Part shown: positions 25,647 through 34,175 of the stretch, one piece after another | How positions within the stretch are numbered: the first letter of the stretch is position 1 | Layout: each line of letters begins with the position of its first letter | Source: Collinsella sp. AM33-4BH | GTDB lineage: Bacteria > Actinomycetota > Coriobacteriia > Coriobacteriales > Coriobacteriaceae | DNA: 64,000 nucleotides | Reading direction: 5' to 3' | NCBI RefSeq assembly: GCF_003469205.1 | Contig: NZ_QSIN01000002.1 | Coordinates: forward strand, 186,001-250,000 | Notes under the pieces: generated by a model | The model's input: the letters and a program-made list of their open reading frames with translations, nothing else | What the model was told of the DNA's origin: nothing | The model's database searches: none | Position numbers and translations under genes: made by a program

Positions 25647-25910
25647 ATGGTTTCTGAGAAGGCTACCCTCGTTAATCCTCAGGGTCTGCACATGCGTCCG
25701 GCTGGTCTGTTCGCCTCCACCATGGGCAAGTACGCCTGTGACGTGACGGTCGTCACCCCCGAGAAGGAGGTCAACGGCAAGTCCCCGATGGCCCTCATGG
25801 CTGCTGGTATCCCCTGCGGCACCGAGGTCGAGGTCAAGTGCGACGGCGCCGACGAGGCCGAGGCTCTGGCTGCTGCCATCGAGCTCATCAAGAGCGGTCT
25901 TGGCGAGTAG
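25647..25910 (+). CDS. ptsH: phosphocarrier protein HPr
   Basis: 87 residues. The phosphohistidine lies in NPQGLHMRPAGLFA (His at about 15), and the regulatory-serine region is NGKSPMALMAAG (Ser at about 46, followed by Pro rather than the usual Ile/Val). HPr passes phosphate from enzyme I to the EIIA domains. AAAAGGAG lies before the ATG. Whether Ser46 is phosphorylated here is unknown because no HPr kinase gene is in the window. Confidence 0.95.
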   Translation: MVSEKATLVNPQGLHMRPAGLFASTMGKYACDVTVVTPEKEVNGKSPMALMAAGIPCGTEVEVKCDGADEAEALAAAIELIKSGLGE

Positions 25911-25955
25911 AACTCAAACGGGTCGCATGTTGAACAATTAAGTTCATACTTGGGG

Positions 25956-25992
25956 GCGCAGTGACCTGTATCAAGGTAGCTGCGCTCTTTTG
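25956..25992 (+). terminator. hairpin with T-rich tail between ptsH and ptsI
   Basis: GCGCAG (25956-25961) pairs with CTGCGC (25980-25985), with an inner ACCT/AGGT pairing, followed by TCTTTTG. It could be a partial terminator that lowers ptsI relative to ptsH. Confidence 0.5.
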
Positions 25993-26043
25993 TCATGGAT
26001 ATGGCAAAACGCTTTATCACATGGCACGGAGAGAGGAATGGGA

Positions 26044-27747
26044 ATGTATCAGGGAGTCAACGCATCCGAGGGCATCGGAATCGGCACCGTTATGGTCGCC
26101 GTCGATCCCGACTTGACGTTTGAGCCGCACGAGGTTGCTGATTCGGCAGCAGAGAAGGAGCGCTATCAGACCGCTCTTTCGGTCTTCTGCGAGAAGACCC
26201 AGGCTCAGGCCGACCACATGAAGGAGACGGTGGGCGAGGCCGAGGCCGAGATCATGAGCGGACACATTGTCCTGGCTCAGGATCCGGGCATGACCGACGC
26301 CATCAACGCCGCCATTGACGGCGGCACCTGCGCCGAGCAGGCGCTCATGGACACCTCGACCATGTTCGAGAACATGTTCCTGTCCATGGACGATGAGATG
26401 TTCCGTCTGCGCGCGGCCGACATCGCCGACATCCGCACCGGTATTCTGGCCGAGCTGCTGGGCAAGGAGGTCGTCGACCTTTCCGTCCTGCCTGAGAACA
26501 CCGTCGTTGTCGTGCACGACCTCACGCCGTCCATGACCGCCACGATCGATAAGGCGCACGTTGCCGGTATCGTCACCGAGACTGGTGGCCGCACGTCGCA
26601 CTCCGCAATCATTGCGCGCGCCCTCGAGATCCCTGCTGTCCTTTCGGTTTCCAACAGCTGCACCGCACTGCGCAACGGCATGACCGTTGTCGTCGACGGT
26701 GGCAAGGGTATCGTCGAGGCCGATCCCGATGAGGAGACGCTCGCCGCTTACACTGCCAAGGCCGAGGCTTTCGCTGCCGAGAAGGCGGCTCTCGAGGCCT
26801 TCCGCGGCAAGCCGTCCGTGACTGCCGACGGCATCAAGAAGATCATTGCCTGCAACATCGGCAACCCCGATGACGTGCCCAACGCGCTCGATCACGACGC
26901 CGAGGCTATCGGCCTGTTCCGTTCCGAGTTCCTGTTCATGGACTCTGCTGAGCTTCCTTCCGAGGAGGAGCAGTTCAACGCCTACCGTAAGGTCGCCAGC
27001 GCGCTCAAGGGCGCTCCGGTCATCATCCGCACGCTCGATGTGGGTGGCGACAAGGAGATTCCGTACCTGCACATGGTCAAGGAAGAGAACCCCTTCATGG
27101 GCTTCCGCGCCGTGCGTTACTGCCTGGCCAACCCCGACCAGTACAAGGTCCAGCTCCGCGCCCTGCTGCGCGCCAGCGCCTTCGGTGACGTCAAGATTAT
27201 GATCCCGCTCGTCACCTGCGTCGAGGAAGTCTTGGCTGTCAAGGAGCTCGTCGAGCAGTGCAAGACCGAGCTGACCGAAGAGGGTCGCAAGTTCAACGAG
27301 AACATCGAGGTCGGCATCATGGTCGAGACGCCTGCAGCCTCGCTGCTCGCTGACCGCCTGGCCGAGGTCGCCGACTTCTTCTCCATCGGCACCAACGACC
27401 TGATCGGCTACACCATGTGCGCCGACCGTGGCAACGACACCATCTCCAACCTGTACCAGGTTTACTATCCCGCCGTGCTCCGCTCGCTCAAGAACATCAT
27501 CGAGAGCGGCGTGAAGGCCGGCATCATGGTCGGTATGTGCGGCGAGGCCGCTGCCGATCCGTTGCTCGAGCCGCTGCTGATCAGCTGGGGCCTGGAGGAG
27601 TTCTCGATGAGCGCTCCGTCCATCCTGCGCGCCCGCAAGACCATCAGCCAGTGGACCAAGGCCGAGTGTGACGAGCTCGCCGAGAAGGCGCTCGCCTGCA
27701 ACACCGCCGCCGAGGTCAAGGCACTGCTCGAGTCTGCTGCTCGCTAA
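26044..27747 (+). CDS. ptsI: PTS enzyme I (phosphoenolpyruvate--protein phosphotransferase)
   Basis: 567 residues from the ATG at 26044 (MYQGVNASEGI), which matches relatives and sits 7 bases after GAGAGG; an ATG at 26038 adds two residues. The phosphohistidine is in TGGRTSHSAIIARALEIPAV (about residue 185). The C-terminal PEP-binding barrel has LFRSEFLFM, IIRTLDVGGDKEIPYL, MVETPAA and FFSIGTNDLIGYTM, with the catalytic cysteine in GMCGEAA. It starts the PTS phosphate chain. Confidence 0.96.
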   Translation: MYQGVNASEGIGIGTVMVAVDPDLTFEPHEVADSAAEKERYQTALSVFCEKTQAQADHMKETVGEAEAEIMSGHIVLAQDPGMTDAINAAIDGGTCAEQALMDTSTMFENMFLSMDDEMFRLRAADIADIRTGILAELLGKEVVDLSVLPENTVVVVHDLTPSMTATIDKAHVAGIVTETGGRTSHSAIIARALEIPAVLSVSNSCTALRNGMTVVVDGGKGIVEADPDEETLAAYTAKAEAFAAEKAALEAFRGKPSVTADGIKKIIACNIGNPDDVPNALDHDAEAIGLFRSEFLFMDSAELPSEEEQFNAYRKVASALKGAPVIIRTLDVGGDKEIPYLHMVKEENPFMGFRAVRYCLANPDQYKVQLRALLRASAFGDVKIMIPLVTCVEEVLAVKELVEQCKTELTEEGRKFNENIEVGIMVETPAASLLADRLAEVADFFSIGTNDLIGYTMCADRGNDTISNLYQVYYPAVLRSLKNIIESGVKAGIMVGMCGEAAADPLLEPLLISWGLEEFSMSAPSILRARKTISQWTKAECDELAEKALACNTAAEVKALLESAAR

Positions 27748-27821
27748 TTTGGTATCAGAGGTAACCGCGTGGTTGGAATGGGCCGGCCACGCGGCCCTCA
27801 CATATACAGGGGGTACTGTAA

Positions 27822-28754
27822 ATGTTCTACACGCTAACCGCTAACCCGGCTGTCGACATGACGGTTTCGAGCTCTCCGCTCGAGCCCGACGAGAACGTCC
27901 GCACCGGCTCGGCCAGCTACACGGCTAACGGCAAGGGCCTCGACGTGTCCTTCGCCTTTAAGAAGATGGGCGTCGACACCGTCGCGCTCGGTTTCTTCGC
28001 CGGCTTCACGGGCAAGTTCATCGTCGAGGAGGTCATGAACCTGGGTTGCCTCTGCCGCCCGGTCTGGACCGACGGTATCACGCGCATCAACACCTACGTC
28101 AACGATGGCCAGCACGAGTACGGCATCCTGAACCCCGGTGCTCCGATCACGCCGCAGCATCAGGAGGAGCTCTACAACATCCTGGACACCGCGGGCGACC
28201 TTGAGTGCCTGATCGTCTCCGGCTCCGTGCCTCCCAAAGCTACGCCCGACTTCCTGGCTCAGGTCATGGAGCACGCTCAGGCCCGTGGCGCCGACGTCGT
28301 CCTGGACCTGTCCTCCGACAAGCTCAAGGAGCTCGCTCACAAGAAGCCGCTGCTCATTAAGCCGAACCATCACGAGATGAAGGCTATCTTCGGCGTGCCG
28401 GTCGACACCGACGACGAGGTCCGCGTTGCCATGAAGCTGGCTCACGAGGCCGGCGTCCAGAACGTGCTGCTCACCCGTGGTAGCCGCGGTGACGCTTACT
28501 TCTCCAACGGCGAGGACATCTGGTATGCCAAGCGTGAGTTCAACATCAAGCTTGTCTCTTCCGTCTGCGCCGGCGACTGCACCCTCGCTGCGTTCCTGCA
28601 CAAGTGGTACAGGGATCGCGACAACGTCGAGGAGGCCATGAAGCTCGCTATGGCCACCGGCGCCAACGTTGCTGAGTCCGTCGGCATCGGCGACTTTGGT
28701 CACGTCGACGAGTACAGCAAGCGCGTTGCCGTTCGCAAGCTCGATCGCAAGTAA
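27822..28754 (+). CDS. PfkB-family kinase, probable 1-phosphofructokinase (first copy)
   Basis: 310 residues. FYTLTANPAVDMTV is the FruK-like N-terminus, ANGKGLDVSF corresponds to the first PfkB signature (usually GGKGxNV), and SSVCAGDCTLAAFL to the second, where the catalytic aspartate is kept but the first glycine of GAGD is cysteine. It likely phosphorylates fructose 1-phosphate made by the upstream PTS to fructose 1,6-bisphosphate. A different substrate such as tagatose 6-phosphate cannot be excluded. An 8-bp dyad CCGCGTGG/CCACGCGG lies in the leader. Confidence 0.82.
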   Translation: MFYTLTANPAVDMTVSSSPLEPDENVRTGSASYTANGKGLDVSFAFKKMGVDTVALGFFAGFTGKFIVEEVMNLGCLCRPVWTDGITRINTYVNDGQHEYGILNPGAPITPQHQEELYNILDTAGDLECLIVSGSVPPKATPDFLAQVMEHAQARGADVVLDLSSDKLKELAHKKPLLIKPNHHEMKAIFGVPVDTDDEVRVAMKLAHEAGVQNVLLTRGSRGDAYFSNGEDIWYAKREFNIKLVSSVCAGDCTLAAFLHKWYRDRDNVEEAMKLAMATGANVAESVGIGDFGHVDEYSKRVAVRKLDRK

Positions 28755-28782
28755 GCGAAACACGACAAACTCGTGCGCATAC

Positions 28783-28816
28783 GGCGTCCCGGTTTCGACC
28801 GGGGCGCCGTTTTTTG
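28783..28816 (+). terminator. hairpin terminator between the two PfkB genes
   Basis: GGCGTCCCGG pairs with CCGGGGCGCC around TTTCGA, followed by GTTTTTTG. Confidence 0.85.
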
Positions 28817-28897
28817 TCCCACTCGAACCTCGGAGCCGCGCTTCACGCGTTCCACACCGTTCACCGAGTTGTTGTAGCCTTTTGCCGAAGCGTGGAA

Positions 28898-28903
28898 TAT
28901 ACT
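28898..28903 (+). promoter_or_regulatory. candidate -10 box of the second PfkB gene
   Basis: TATACT lies 35 bases before the ATG at 28938; the -35 region (TTGTAG at 28872) is 20 bases away, longer than ideal. Confidence 0.4.
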
Positions 28904-28937
28904 TTCATTAACACGTTGCTTCGTGAAAGGAACATTC

Positions 28938-29870
28938 ATGATTTACACGCTTACTGCAAATCCCGCTATTGACTACAACATCTCCTGCGATGGCTTGTCC
29001 GCCAACACCGTTACCCGCACCCGTAACGCTGTCTACACCCCCAACGGCAAGGGTCTCAACGTTTCGTTTACGCTCGACCACTACGGCGTCGACACCACGA
29101 TCCTGGGCTTCTTCGCCGGCTTCTCGGGTGAGTATATCGTTAAGGGCGCCGAGGCCCTGGGCGTGCCCGTCAAGCCCGTGTGGACTGACGGCATCACGCG
29201 TGTTAACGTGTTCCTCAACGCCGGTCCCGACACCGAGTACAACATGGTCAACGCCGGTGCCGCCATCAACGAAGCCAACGAGCAGGAGATGTTTGAGCTT
29301 ATCGATTCGCTCGATGACATGACCTGCCTGGTTATCAGCGGCTCGCTGCCCCCCAACACCTCCGAGAGCTTCCTGGCAGAGGTCCTGCGTCGCGTGAAGG
29401 CGAAGGGCGCCGAGTTCGTGCTCGATATCTCGAGCCATCAGCTGGCCGACCTCATTGCTATGGAGCCGTTGCTCATTAAGCCTAACGATGACGAGCTGCT
29501 CGACATCTTTGGCATTAAGGTGAGCGGTGGCGACGACGAGTCCGTCAAGGGCGCCATGGCCGAGCTGCACGCCAAGTGCGCTAAGAATGTACTGCTGACG
29601 CTCGGCGGCGACGGCGCGTACTTCTCCAACGGCGAGCACATCTGGTTTGCCAACCGCACCTTCGACGTCAAGCTGCTGTCGACCGTCTGCGCGGGCGACT
29701 CCTCGCTGGCCGCCTTCCTGTCCGTGTGGCACGACGCCCCCGAGCGCGTCGAGGATGCCCTGCGCCTCTCGATGGCCACCGGCGCCAACGTGGTCGAGTG
29801 CCCGGGTCTGGGCGATTTTGCCAAGGTCGATGAGTATCAGAAGGGTATTGCAATCCGTCAGGTTTGCTAG
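28938..29870 (+). CDS. PfkB-family kinase, probable 1-phosphofructokinase (second copy)
   Basis: 310 residues from the ATG at 28938 behind GAAAGGAA. IYTLTANPAIDYNISCDGLS, PNGKGLNVSFTL and STVCAGDSSLAAFL parallel the preceding gene along the full length, so the two are tandem paralogues. Both have cysteine in place of the first glycine of the GAGD anion hole. A terminator and a possible promoter separate them, so the second may be expressed on its own. Which copy is the main fructose 1-phosphate kinase cannot be told. Confidence 0.82.
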   Translation: MIYTLTANPAIDYNISCDGLSANTVTRTRNAVYTPNGKGLNVSFTLDHYGVDTTILGFFAGFSGEYIVKGAEALGVPVKPVWTDGITRVNVFLNAGPDTEYNMVNAGAAINEANEQEMFELIDSLDDMTCLVISGSLPPNTSESFLAEVLRRVKAKGAEFVLDISSHQLADLIAMEPLLIKPNDDELLDIFGIKVSGGDDESVKGAMAELHAKCAKNVLLTLGGDGAYFSNGEHIWFANRTFDVKLLSTVCAGDSSLAAFLSVWHDAPERVEDALRLSMATGANVVECPGLGDFAKVDEYQKGIAIRQVC

Positions 29871-29903
29871 TTCCGGCACCTTGCCTGAATAGTTCAATTA
29901 TTT

Positions 29904-29937
29904 CGCATCCGTCTTAGACCAGGACGGATGCGTTTTT
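29904..29937 (+). terminator. hairpin terminator after the second PfkB gene
   Basis: CGCATCCGTC pairs perfectly with GACGGATGCG around TTAGACCAG, followed by TTTTT. Confidence 0.9.
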
Positions 29938-30034
29938 GTTTATCGGACTTGCGTGTGCAGTGGAGGCTGTTTCTTGCTAGACTTCTTGCAGACGCAATCG
30001 ATAGCCAATTTGATAGTCGCAGGAGGCCATAGGC

Positions 30035-31429
30035 ATGTGCAATGTTTCGCTCAACGGTACGCAGCCGACCGATGCCTCTATCCGTGTCCTGCGTGCGCTT
30101 GAGGCAGCAGGTCTTGAGGCTTGGTACGTGGGCGGTTGGGTACGTGATGCCCTGATGGGACGCCCCAGCCACGATGTTGACATGTGCTGCAGCGGCCTGT
30201 GGCAGGAGTCCAAAGAGGCGCTCGAAGCGGCTGATATTGCCGTGGTTGAGTCGGGCATAAAATTTGGCGGCATCACGGCTATTTGCGATGATGAGCGCAT
30301 TGAGGTCACCACCTACCGCCTAGACGGCTTTTACACCGACGGCCGCCATCCCCAGAGTGTGGAGCGTGCGGCGTCGCTTGAGGACGATCTGGCGCGTCGT
30401 GACTTTACCGTTAACGCTATGGCCTGGCATCCCGAGCGTGGTCTTGTCGACCGCTACGATGGTCAGGGCGACCTAGACCGCAAGCTCATCCGCGCCGTTG
30501 GAGATCCCAAGCGTCGTTTTAACGAGGATGCCCTGCGCATGTTGCGCGCGGTGCGTTTTGCCTGCCGTCTGGATTTTATGATCGAGCCTAAGACTGAACA
30601 GGCGCTTGCCGAGTGCGCGCCGCTGCTCGATGCCGTGGCGCGCGAGCGCGTGGGCATTGAGCTCGAGGGTATCCTTTCGACCGGCCACGGGGGAGACGCC
30701 ATGCTGCGCTACCCCGAGCTCATCTGCGCCGCCGTGCCCGAGTTGGCAGCGGGTCGCGGGTTTGATCAGCGCAGCGTCTATCATGCGTTTAACGTTTACG
30801 AGCATATCGCCCGTGTGCTGACGGTGGCGGGGGAGTTGGCGCTGTGCGACGGCTTTACACCCTCAATGAGCCTAATGTGGGCGGCGTTTTTGCACGACGT
30901 TTCCAAGCCCGATTGCTTTACGGTCGACCATGCGGGCAGCGGCCACTTTTACGGTCACCCCGAGCTCGGGGCCAAGAAGGCGCGCGCCATCATGGATCGC
31001 TTGGCGCTTTCGCACGACTTGGTCCGCGACGTGTGCCTGCTCATTAAGTACCACGACAAGCCGCTGCGCCCCGAGCGCTCCTGCTTGCTCAATATGATGC
31101 GCTTGCTTTCGGGCGAGGGCGTCGATACGCCGCGCCTGATGGACGAGCTTATGGACCTTAAGCGTGCCGACACGCTGGGCAAGGCGCCGTCGTGCTTCTA
31201 TTACGTCGAGACGATCGAAGAGATGCGCTCACTCGCCCATGATTTGTTGGAGGCGGGGGAGCCCTATTCGCTCAAGATGCTTGCTATCAACGGCGGCGAC
31301 TTGATTCGTGCCGGTGTGAAGCCGGGGCCCGAGCTAGGCCAGCTACTCAACGCCGCCCTCGAAGCCGTTATCGAGGACAACATCCCCAACGATCGCGAAA
31401 CCCTTTTGGTTCATCTCAACTTGAATTAG
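30035..31429 (+). CDS. cca: CCA tRNA nucleotidyltransferase / poly(A) polymerase family
   Basis: 464 residues. The nucleotidyltransferase head shows WYVGGWVRDALMGRPSHDVD with the metal aspartates, RRDFTVNAMAW and the RRFNEDALRMLRAVRFA block. An HD domain follows (AAFLHDVSKPDCF near residue 292). It adds or repairs the 3' CCA of tRNAs; some relatives add poly(A), which motifs alone do not settle. AGGAGG precedes the ATG. It is transcribed toward the tRNA-Glu pair. Confidence 0.92.
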   Translation: MCNVSLNGTQPTDASIRVLRALEAAGLEAWYVGGWVRDALMGRPSHDVDMCCSGLWQESKEALEAADIAVVESGIKFGGITAICDDERIEVTTYRLDGFYTDGRHPQSVERAASLEDDLARRDFTVNAMAWHPERGLVDRYDGQGDLDRKLIRAVGDPKRRFNEDALRMLRAVRFACRLDFMIEPKTEQALAECAPLLDAVARERVGIELEGILSTGHGGDAMLRYPELICAAVPELAAGRGFDQRSVYHAFNVYEHIARVLTVAGELALCDGFTPSMSLMWAAFLHDVSKPDCFTVDHAGSGHFYGHPELGAKKARAIMDRLALSHDLVRDVCLLIKYHDKPLRPERSCLLNMMRLLSGEGVDTPRLMDELMDLKRADTLGKAPSCFYYVETIEEMRSLAHDLLEAGEPYSLKMLAINGGDLIRAGVKPGPELGQLLNAALEAVIEDNIPNDRETLLVHLNLN

Positions 31430-31556
31430 CTAATTAGTTGACCTGCGCGTTCCATAACCTGTCGACAATTTTTCGGCAATTTGGAATTTCTTCTTGCGCT
31501 GATGTTTTTTGTCCCGTAATATATTTCCTCGCAGCACGGCAGTGCAGATGTCATGT

Positions 31557-31633
31557 GGCCCGTTCGTCTAGCGGTTTAGGACGCCGCCCTCTCAAGGCGG
31601 AGATCACCAGTTCGAATCTGGTACGGGCTACCA
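31557..31633 (+). tRNA. tRNA-Glu (anticodon CUC), first copy
   Basis: A full cloverleaf: acceptor GGCCCGT with ACGGGCT, D arm GTCT/GGAC, anticodon stem CCGCC/GGCGG with loop CTCTCAA, T arm CCAG TTCGAAT CTGG, and an encoded CCA end. Anticodon CTC reads GAG. Confidence 0.95.
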
Positions 31634-31655
31634 CTTCTTTTCTGCCGAGGCCTAT

Positions 31656-31732
31656 GGCCCGTTCGTCTAGCGGTTTAGGACGTCGCCCTCTCAAGGCGGA
31701 GATCACCAGTTCGAATCTGGTACGGGCTACCA
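31656..31732 (+). tRNA. tRNA-Glu (anticodon CUC), second copy
   Basis: Identical to the copy 99 bases upstream except for one base in the anticodon stem (GACGTCGCC instead of GACGCCGCC), which turns a C-G pair into a T-G pair. CCA is encoded. Confidence 0.95.
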
Positions 31733-31741
31733 CGCATCTGA

Positions 31742-31775
31742 TACCCGGTCTTTCCACGGAAGGCCGGGTTTTTTA
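31742..31775 (+). terminator. hairpin terminator after the tRNA genes
   Basis: ACCCGG and CCGGGT form the lower stem with CTTTCC/GGAAGG inside, followed by TTTTTT. Confidence 0.8.
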
Positions 31776-31882
31776 TTATCAAACAACTGTCTGTCATTCC
31801 CGTTTGAACAAGAGCTTTGCGTTCTGCTTATGGCCCTTACGGGTACAATAACCAAGATATTTTGACTGTTAGAAGGAGTCTC

Positions 31883-33190
31883 ATGACGGAGTCCTCTCAG
31901 CATACGTCCAAGCCCCAGGTCGAGGTTGAGGCCTCGGGCGGCGATGACAATAAGAGCGCACGCCGCGGCGCAATCTTTATCGGCGTTGTGCTGGTGGGTT
32001 ATATCGTCTATCTGGTGGTAACCGGGCAGATGGGGCAGTTCTGGGCTGCTATGTCGAGCGTCCAGGCGCCCTGGCTCGTTGTCGCGTGTCTTTGCATGTT
32101 CATGTATCTGTTCTTTGGCATTGTGGCCTATGCGATCGCCGTCTGGCTCGACCCCAATTCACCCGTCGGCATTCGCGATCTGATCTCGGTCGAGGCGAGT
32201 GGCATTTTCTTTGGCAACCTGACGCCCATGATGATGGGCTCTACGCCTGCCCAGATCTACCGCTTGACCAAAGCGGGCCAAAATGTCGGCGAGGCCGGAG
32301 CCACGCAATTCACGCGCTTTATCGTGTATCAGTTTGGCCTCGTTGCCTGGGGCGCTATCCTACTGCTTGCTCGCATGCCGTTTTTTGCCGAGCGCTATGG
32401 CGACATGACGCTGCTGTGTGTCTTTAGCTTTGGTGGGCACTGCTGCATCTTGCTTGGCATCTTCGCCGTCGCGCTCATGCCTAAGACCGTCACGCGCGTC
32501 GCCCATTGCATCATCAATTGGCTTGAGCGCATTGGTGTCTCGGCCACTAAGATCGAGGGATGGCGCACGTTTGTCGATGGCGAGATCTACTCCTTCTCCG
32601 AGAAGTTCAAGCTTTCAGCCGGCCACTTTTCGTCCATGCTGCTCACGGTGGTCATCACCATGTTGCAGCTCGCGTTTTTCTACCTCGTGCCGTATTTCCT
32701 GATGCTTTCCTTTGGCCACCACGAGGTCGACTTTTTCTCGGTCATGGCCGCGAGCGCCTTTGTCCAGCTGCTGAGCTCTGCGGTCCCCTTGCCCGGTGGA
32801 ACTGGTGGCGCCGAGGGCGGCTTTGCATTGTTCTTGGGTCATTTCTTTGGGTCGGCATCGACCGCCGGCTATCTGCTGTGGCGCCTCATTACGTTTATCG
32901 CGCCGACCATATTGGCTGCGCCCCTGCTGGGCCTTAAGAGCGCCCACAACGAGAGCATCCATGCGCGCTGGGATCGTGTGATGCGCAAGCTCGGCCGTAC
33001 GCCTCAGACGCCCTCTGCGCCCACTAAGCCGCACCCCATGAATGCTGTTACCGTTGATCCCAAGAAGCACGCTCAGAAGGCTTCTGGGACCGCTAAGCCG
33101 GCTCATAAAGCCTATGTGCGACAGACAGGCGACGGTATCCGCGTGTCTCCGTCGGCACTCAATAAGAAGAAGCACCCTAAGTCGCAGTAG
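31883..33190 (+). CDS. flippase-like integral membrane protein (UPF0104/YbhN family)
   Basis: 435 residues from the ATG at 31883 behind AGAAGGAG. After a short polar N-terminus there are about eight membrane segments; NLTPMMMGSTPAQIYRLTKAG and the GGTGGAEGGFALF motif near residue 310 are typical of the lysylphosphatidylglycerol-synthase transmembrane/AglD superfamily, thought to move lipids or lipid-linked sugars. The C-terminal ~70 residues are basic and P/K/H-rich. There is no catalytic aminoacyl-transferase domain, so it is not a full MprF. Confidence 0.78.
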   Translation: MTESSQHTSKPQVEVEASGGDDNKSARRGAIFIGVVLVGYIVYLVVTGQMGQFWAAMSSVQAPWLVVACLCMFMYLFFGIVAYAIAVWLDPNSPVGIRDLISVEASGIFFGNLTPMMMGSTPAQIYRLTKAGQNVGEAGATQFTRFIVYQFGLVAWGAILLLARMPFFAERYGDMTLLCVFSFGGHCCILLGIFAVALMPKTVTRVAHCIINWLERIGVSATKIEGWRTFVDGEIYSFSEKFKLSAGHFSSMLLTVVITMLQLAFFYLVPYFLMLSFGHHEVDFFSVMAASAFVQLLSSAVPLPGGTGGAEGGFALFLGHFFGSASTAGYLLWRLITFIAPTILAAPLLGLKSAHNESIHARWDRVMRKLGRTPQTPSAPTKPHPMNAVTVDPKKHAQKASGTAKPAHKAYVRQTGDGIRVSPSALNKKKHPKSQ

Positions 33191-33239
33191 GGCAGTCGTG
33201 CGTTCTTCATGATGCGGGGCATATTTGTGCTGTATGGGG

Positions 33240-33263
33240 GATAATCCTCTTACGTAGATTATC
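33240..33263. promoter_or_regulatory. inverted repeat before the TetR gene, possible operator
   Basis: GATAATC (33240-33246) and GATTATC (33257-33263) are perfect inverted repeats 44 bases before the regulator's start. Confidence 0.45.
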
Positions 33264-33306
33264 TCTCATCTGTTGATGAATGCCCGCATATCGAAGGGAC
33301 ACGTCC

Positions 33307-33918
33307 ATGGACACCAGCAAACCGCGTCTTGATCGCCGCATCGTTCGCAGCCGCAATGCCATCCTTTCCGCTTTCGAGCGCCTGCTCATGGAAAAGCCGC
33401 TGGCAGACATTACGGTGAGTGCCATCGCGCGCGAGGCCAATGTCGACCGCAAGACCTTCTACGTGCACTTTGGTACGGTTGATGGCTTGCTCGATGCCAT
33501 TGCCGTCGATGTGGTGGAGATGATTGTCGACTCGGTCGAGAAAACGCTTGCTTCCATGGACGGTGACACCAACGAGCGCGCCCTGGGCGCGGCGGCGACC
33601 TTCTTTAAAACCGTTAACGAGGCGCTGTGCAACAACCTGGTGCTCAATCGTCAGCTGATCGAGAACATTCCGCTCGATGATTTTATGGCTCGTCTTCGTG
33701 CGCCGCTCGAGCACGAGATTGCCGAGCGCGATCTGCTGCCCCAAGGTCTCAAGGACGAGATGTTCGACTACTATCTGGCGTTTTTGCTGTCGGGTATTAT
33801 CGGAATCTATCGCACATGGGCGCTGTCTGACGGCTCGGTTCCTATCGAGCGCGTCTCGGAGGTCGCCAACGACCTGACTCTCAATGGCCTGTCGAGTCTG
33901 GAATCTCGCTTGGATTAG
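33307..33918 (+). CDS. TetR/AcrR-family transcriptional regulator
   Basis: 203 residues from the ATG at 33307. The N-terminal helix-turn-helix is clear: RRIVRSRNAILSAFERLL and TVSAIAREANVDRKTFYVHF (about 18-60). The C-terminal ligand domain is hydrophobic and unrecognised. Its stop codon directly abuts a transposase remnant, which marks the left edge of the cobalamin island. The target is unknown; self-control through the nearby inverted repeat is plausible. Confidence 0.88.
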   Translation: MDTSKPRLDRRIVRSRNAILSAFERLLMEKPLADITVSAIAREANVDRKTFYVHFGTVDGLLDAIAVDVVEMIVDSVEKTLASMDGDTNERALGAAATFFKTVNEALCNNLVLNRQLIENIPLDDFMARLRAPLEHEIAERDLLPQGLKDEMFDYYLAFLLSGIIGIYRTWALSDGSVPIERVSEVANDLTLNGLSSLESRLD

Positions 33919-34158
33919 GCGCAGGCTTGAGTTCGCGAGGCGCTTGTCGGGGTGCAGCCCGATCGACCAGGCGACGAGCATCCCGCCGAAGCAGTCGATG
34001 ACCGGGCTCAGGTAGACCTTCTCGCCGCCCGGGAGCCTGAACTCGGTGATGTCGGTGAGCCACAGCAGGTTGGGCTCGTCGGCGTGGAAATTCCTGTTTA
34101 CGAGGTTCTCCGGCGCCTTGTAGACCTCGCCGGCGTAGGAGCTGTAGCCTGAGGATCC
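33919..34158 (-). pseudogene. IS3-family (IS150-like) transposase OrfB fragment
   Basis: About 80 codons of an integrase core: YKAPENLVNRNF, NLLWLTDITEF with the first catalytic aspartate, KVYLSPVIDCFGG with the second, and AWSIGLHPDKRLANS. The N-terminal part and the third catalytic residue (E) are missing at the two ends, so this is a dead fragment. It begins at the TetR stop codon and ends just before the cobalamin importer. Confidence 0.8.
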
Positions 34159-34175
34159 TTAAAAGAAAGTCCAGT

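Noticed and set aside
26017..27801. A 594-codon minus-strand frame
   Set aside because: Antisense of ptsI, low-complexity L/G/V/D-rich translation without motifs.
31557..31732. CRISPR array from the regularly spaced repeat
   Set aside because: Only two repeats of about 77 bases, both clear tRNA genes. No CRISPR array or cas gene was seen anywhere in the window.
31438..31851. A plus-strand frame with a repeated SSGLGRRPLKAEITSSN motif
   Set aside because: The repeat is a translation of the two tRNA-Glu genes, a common artefact.
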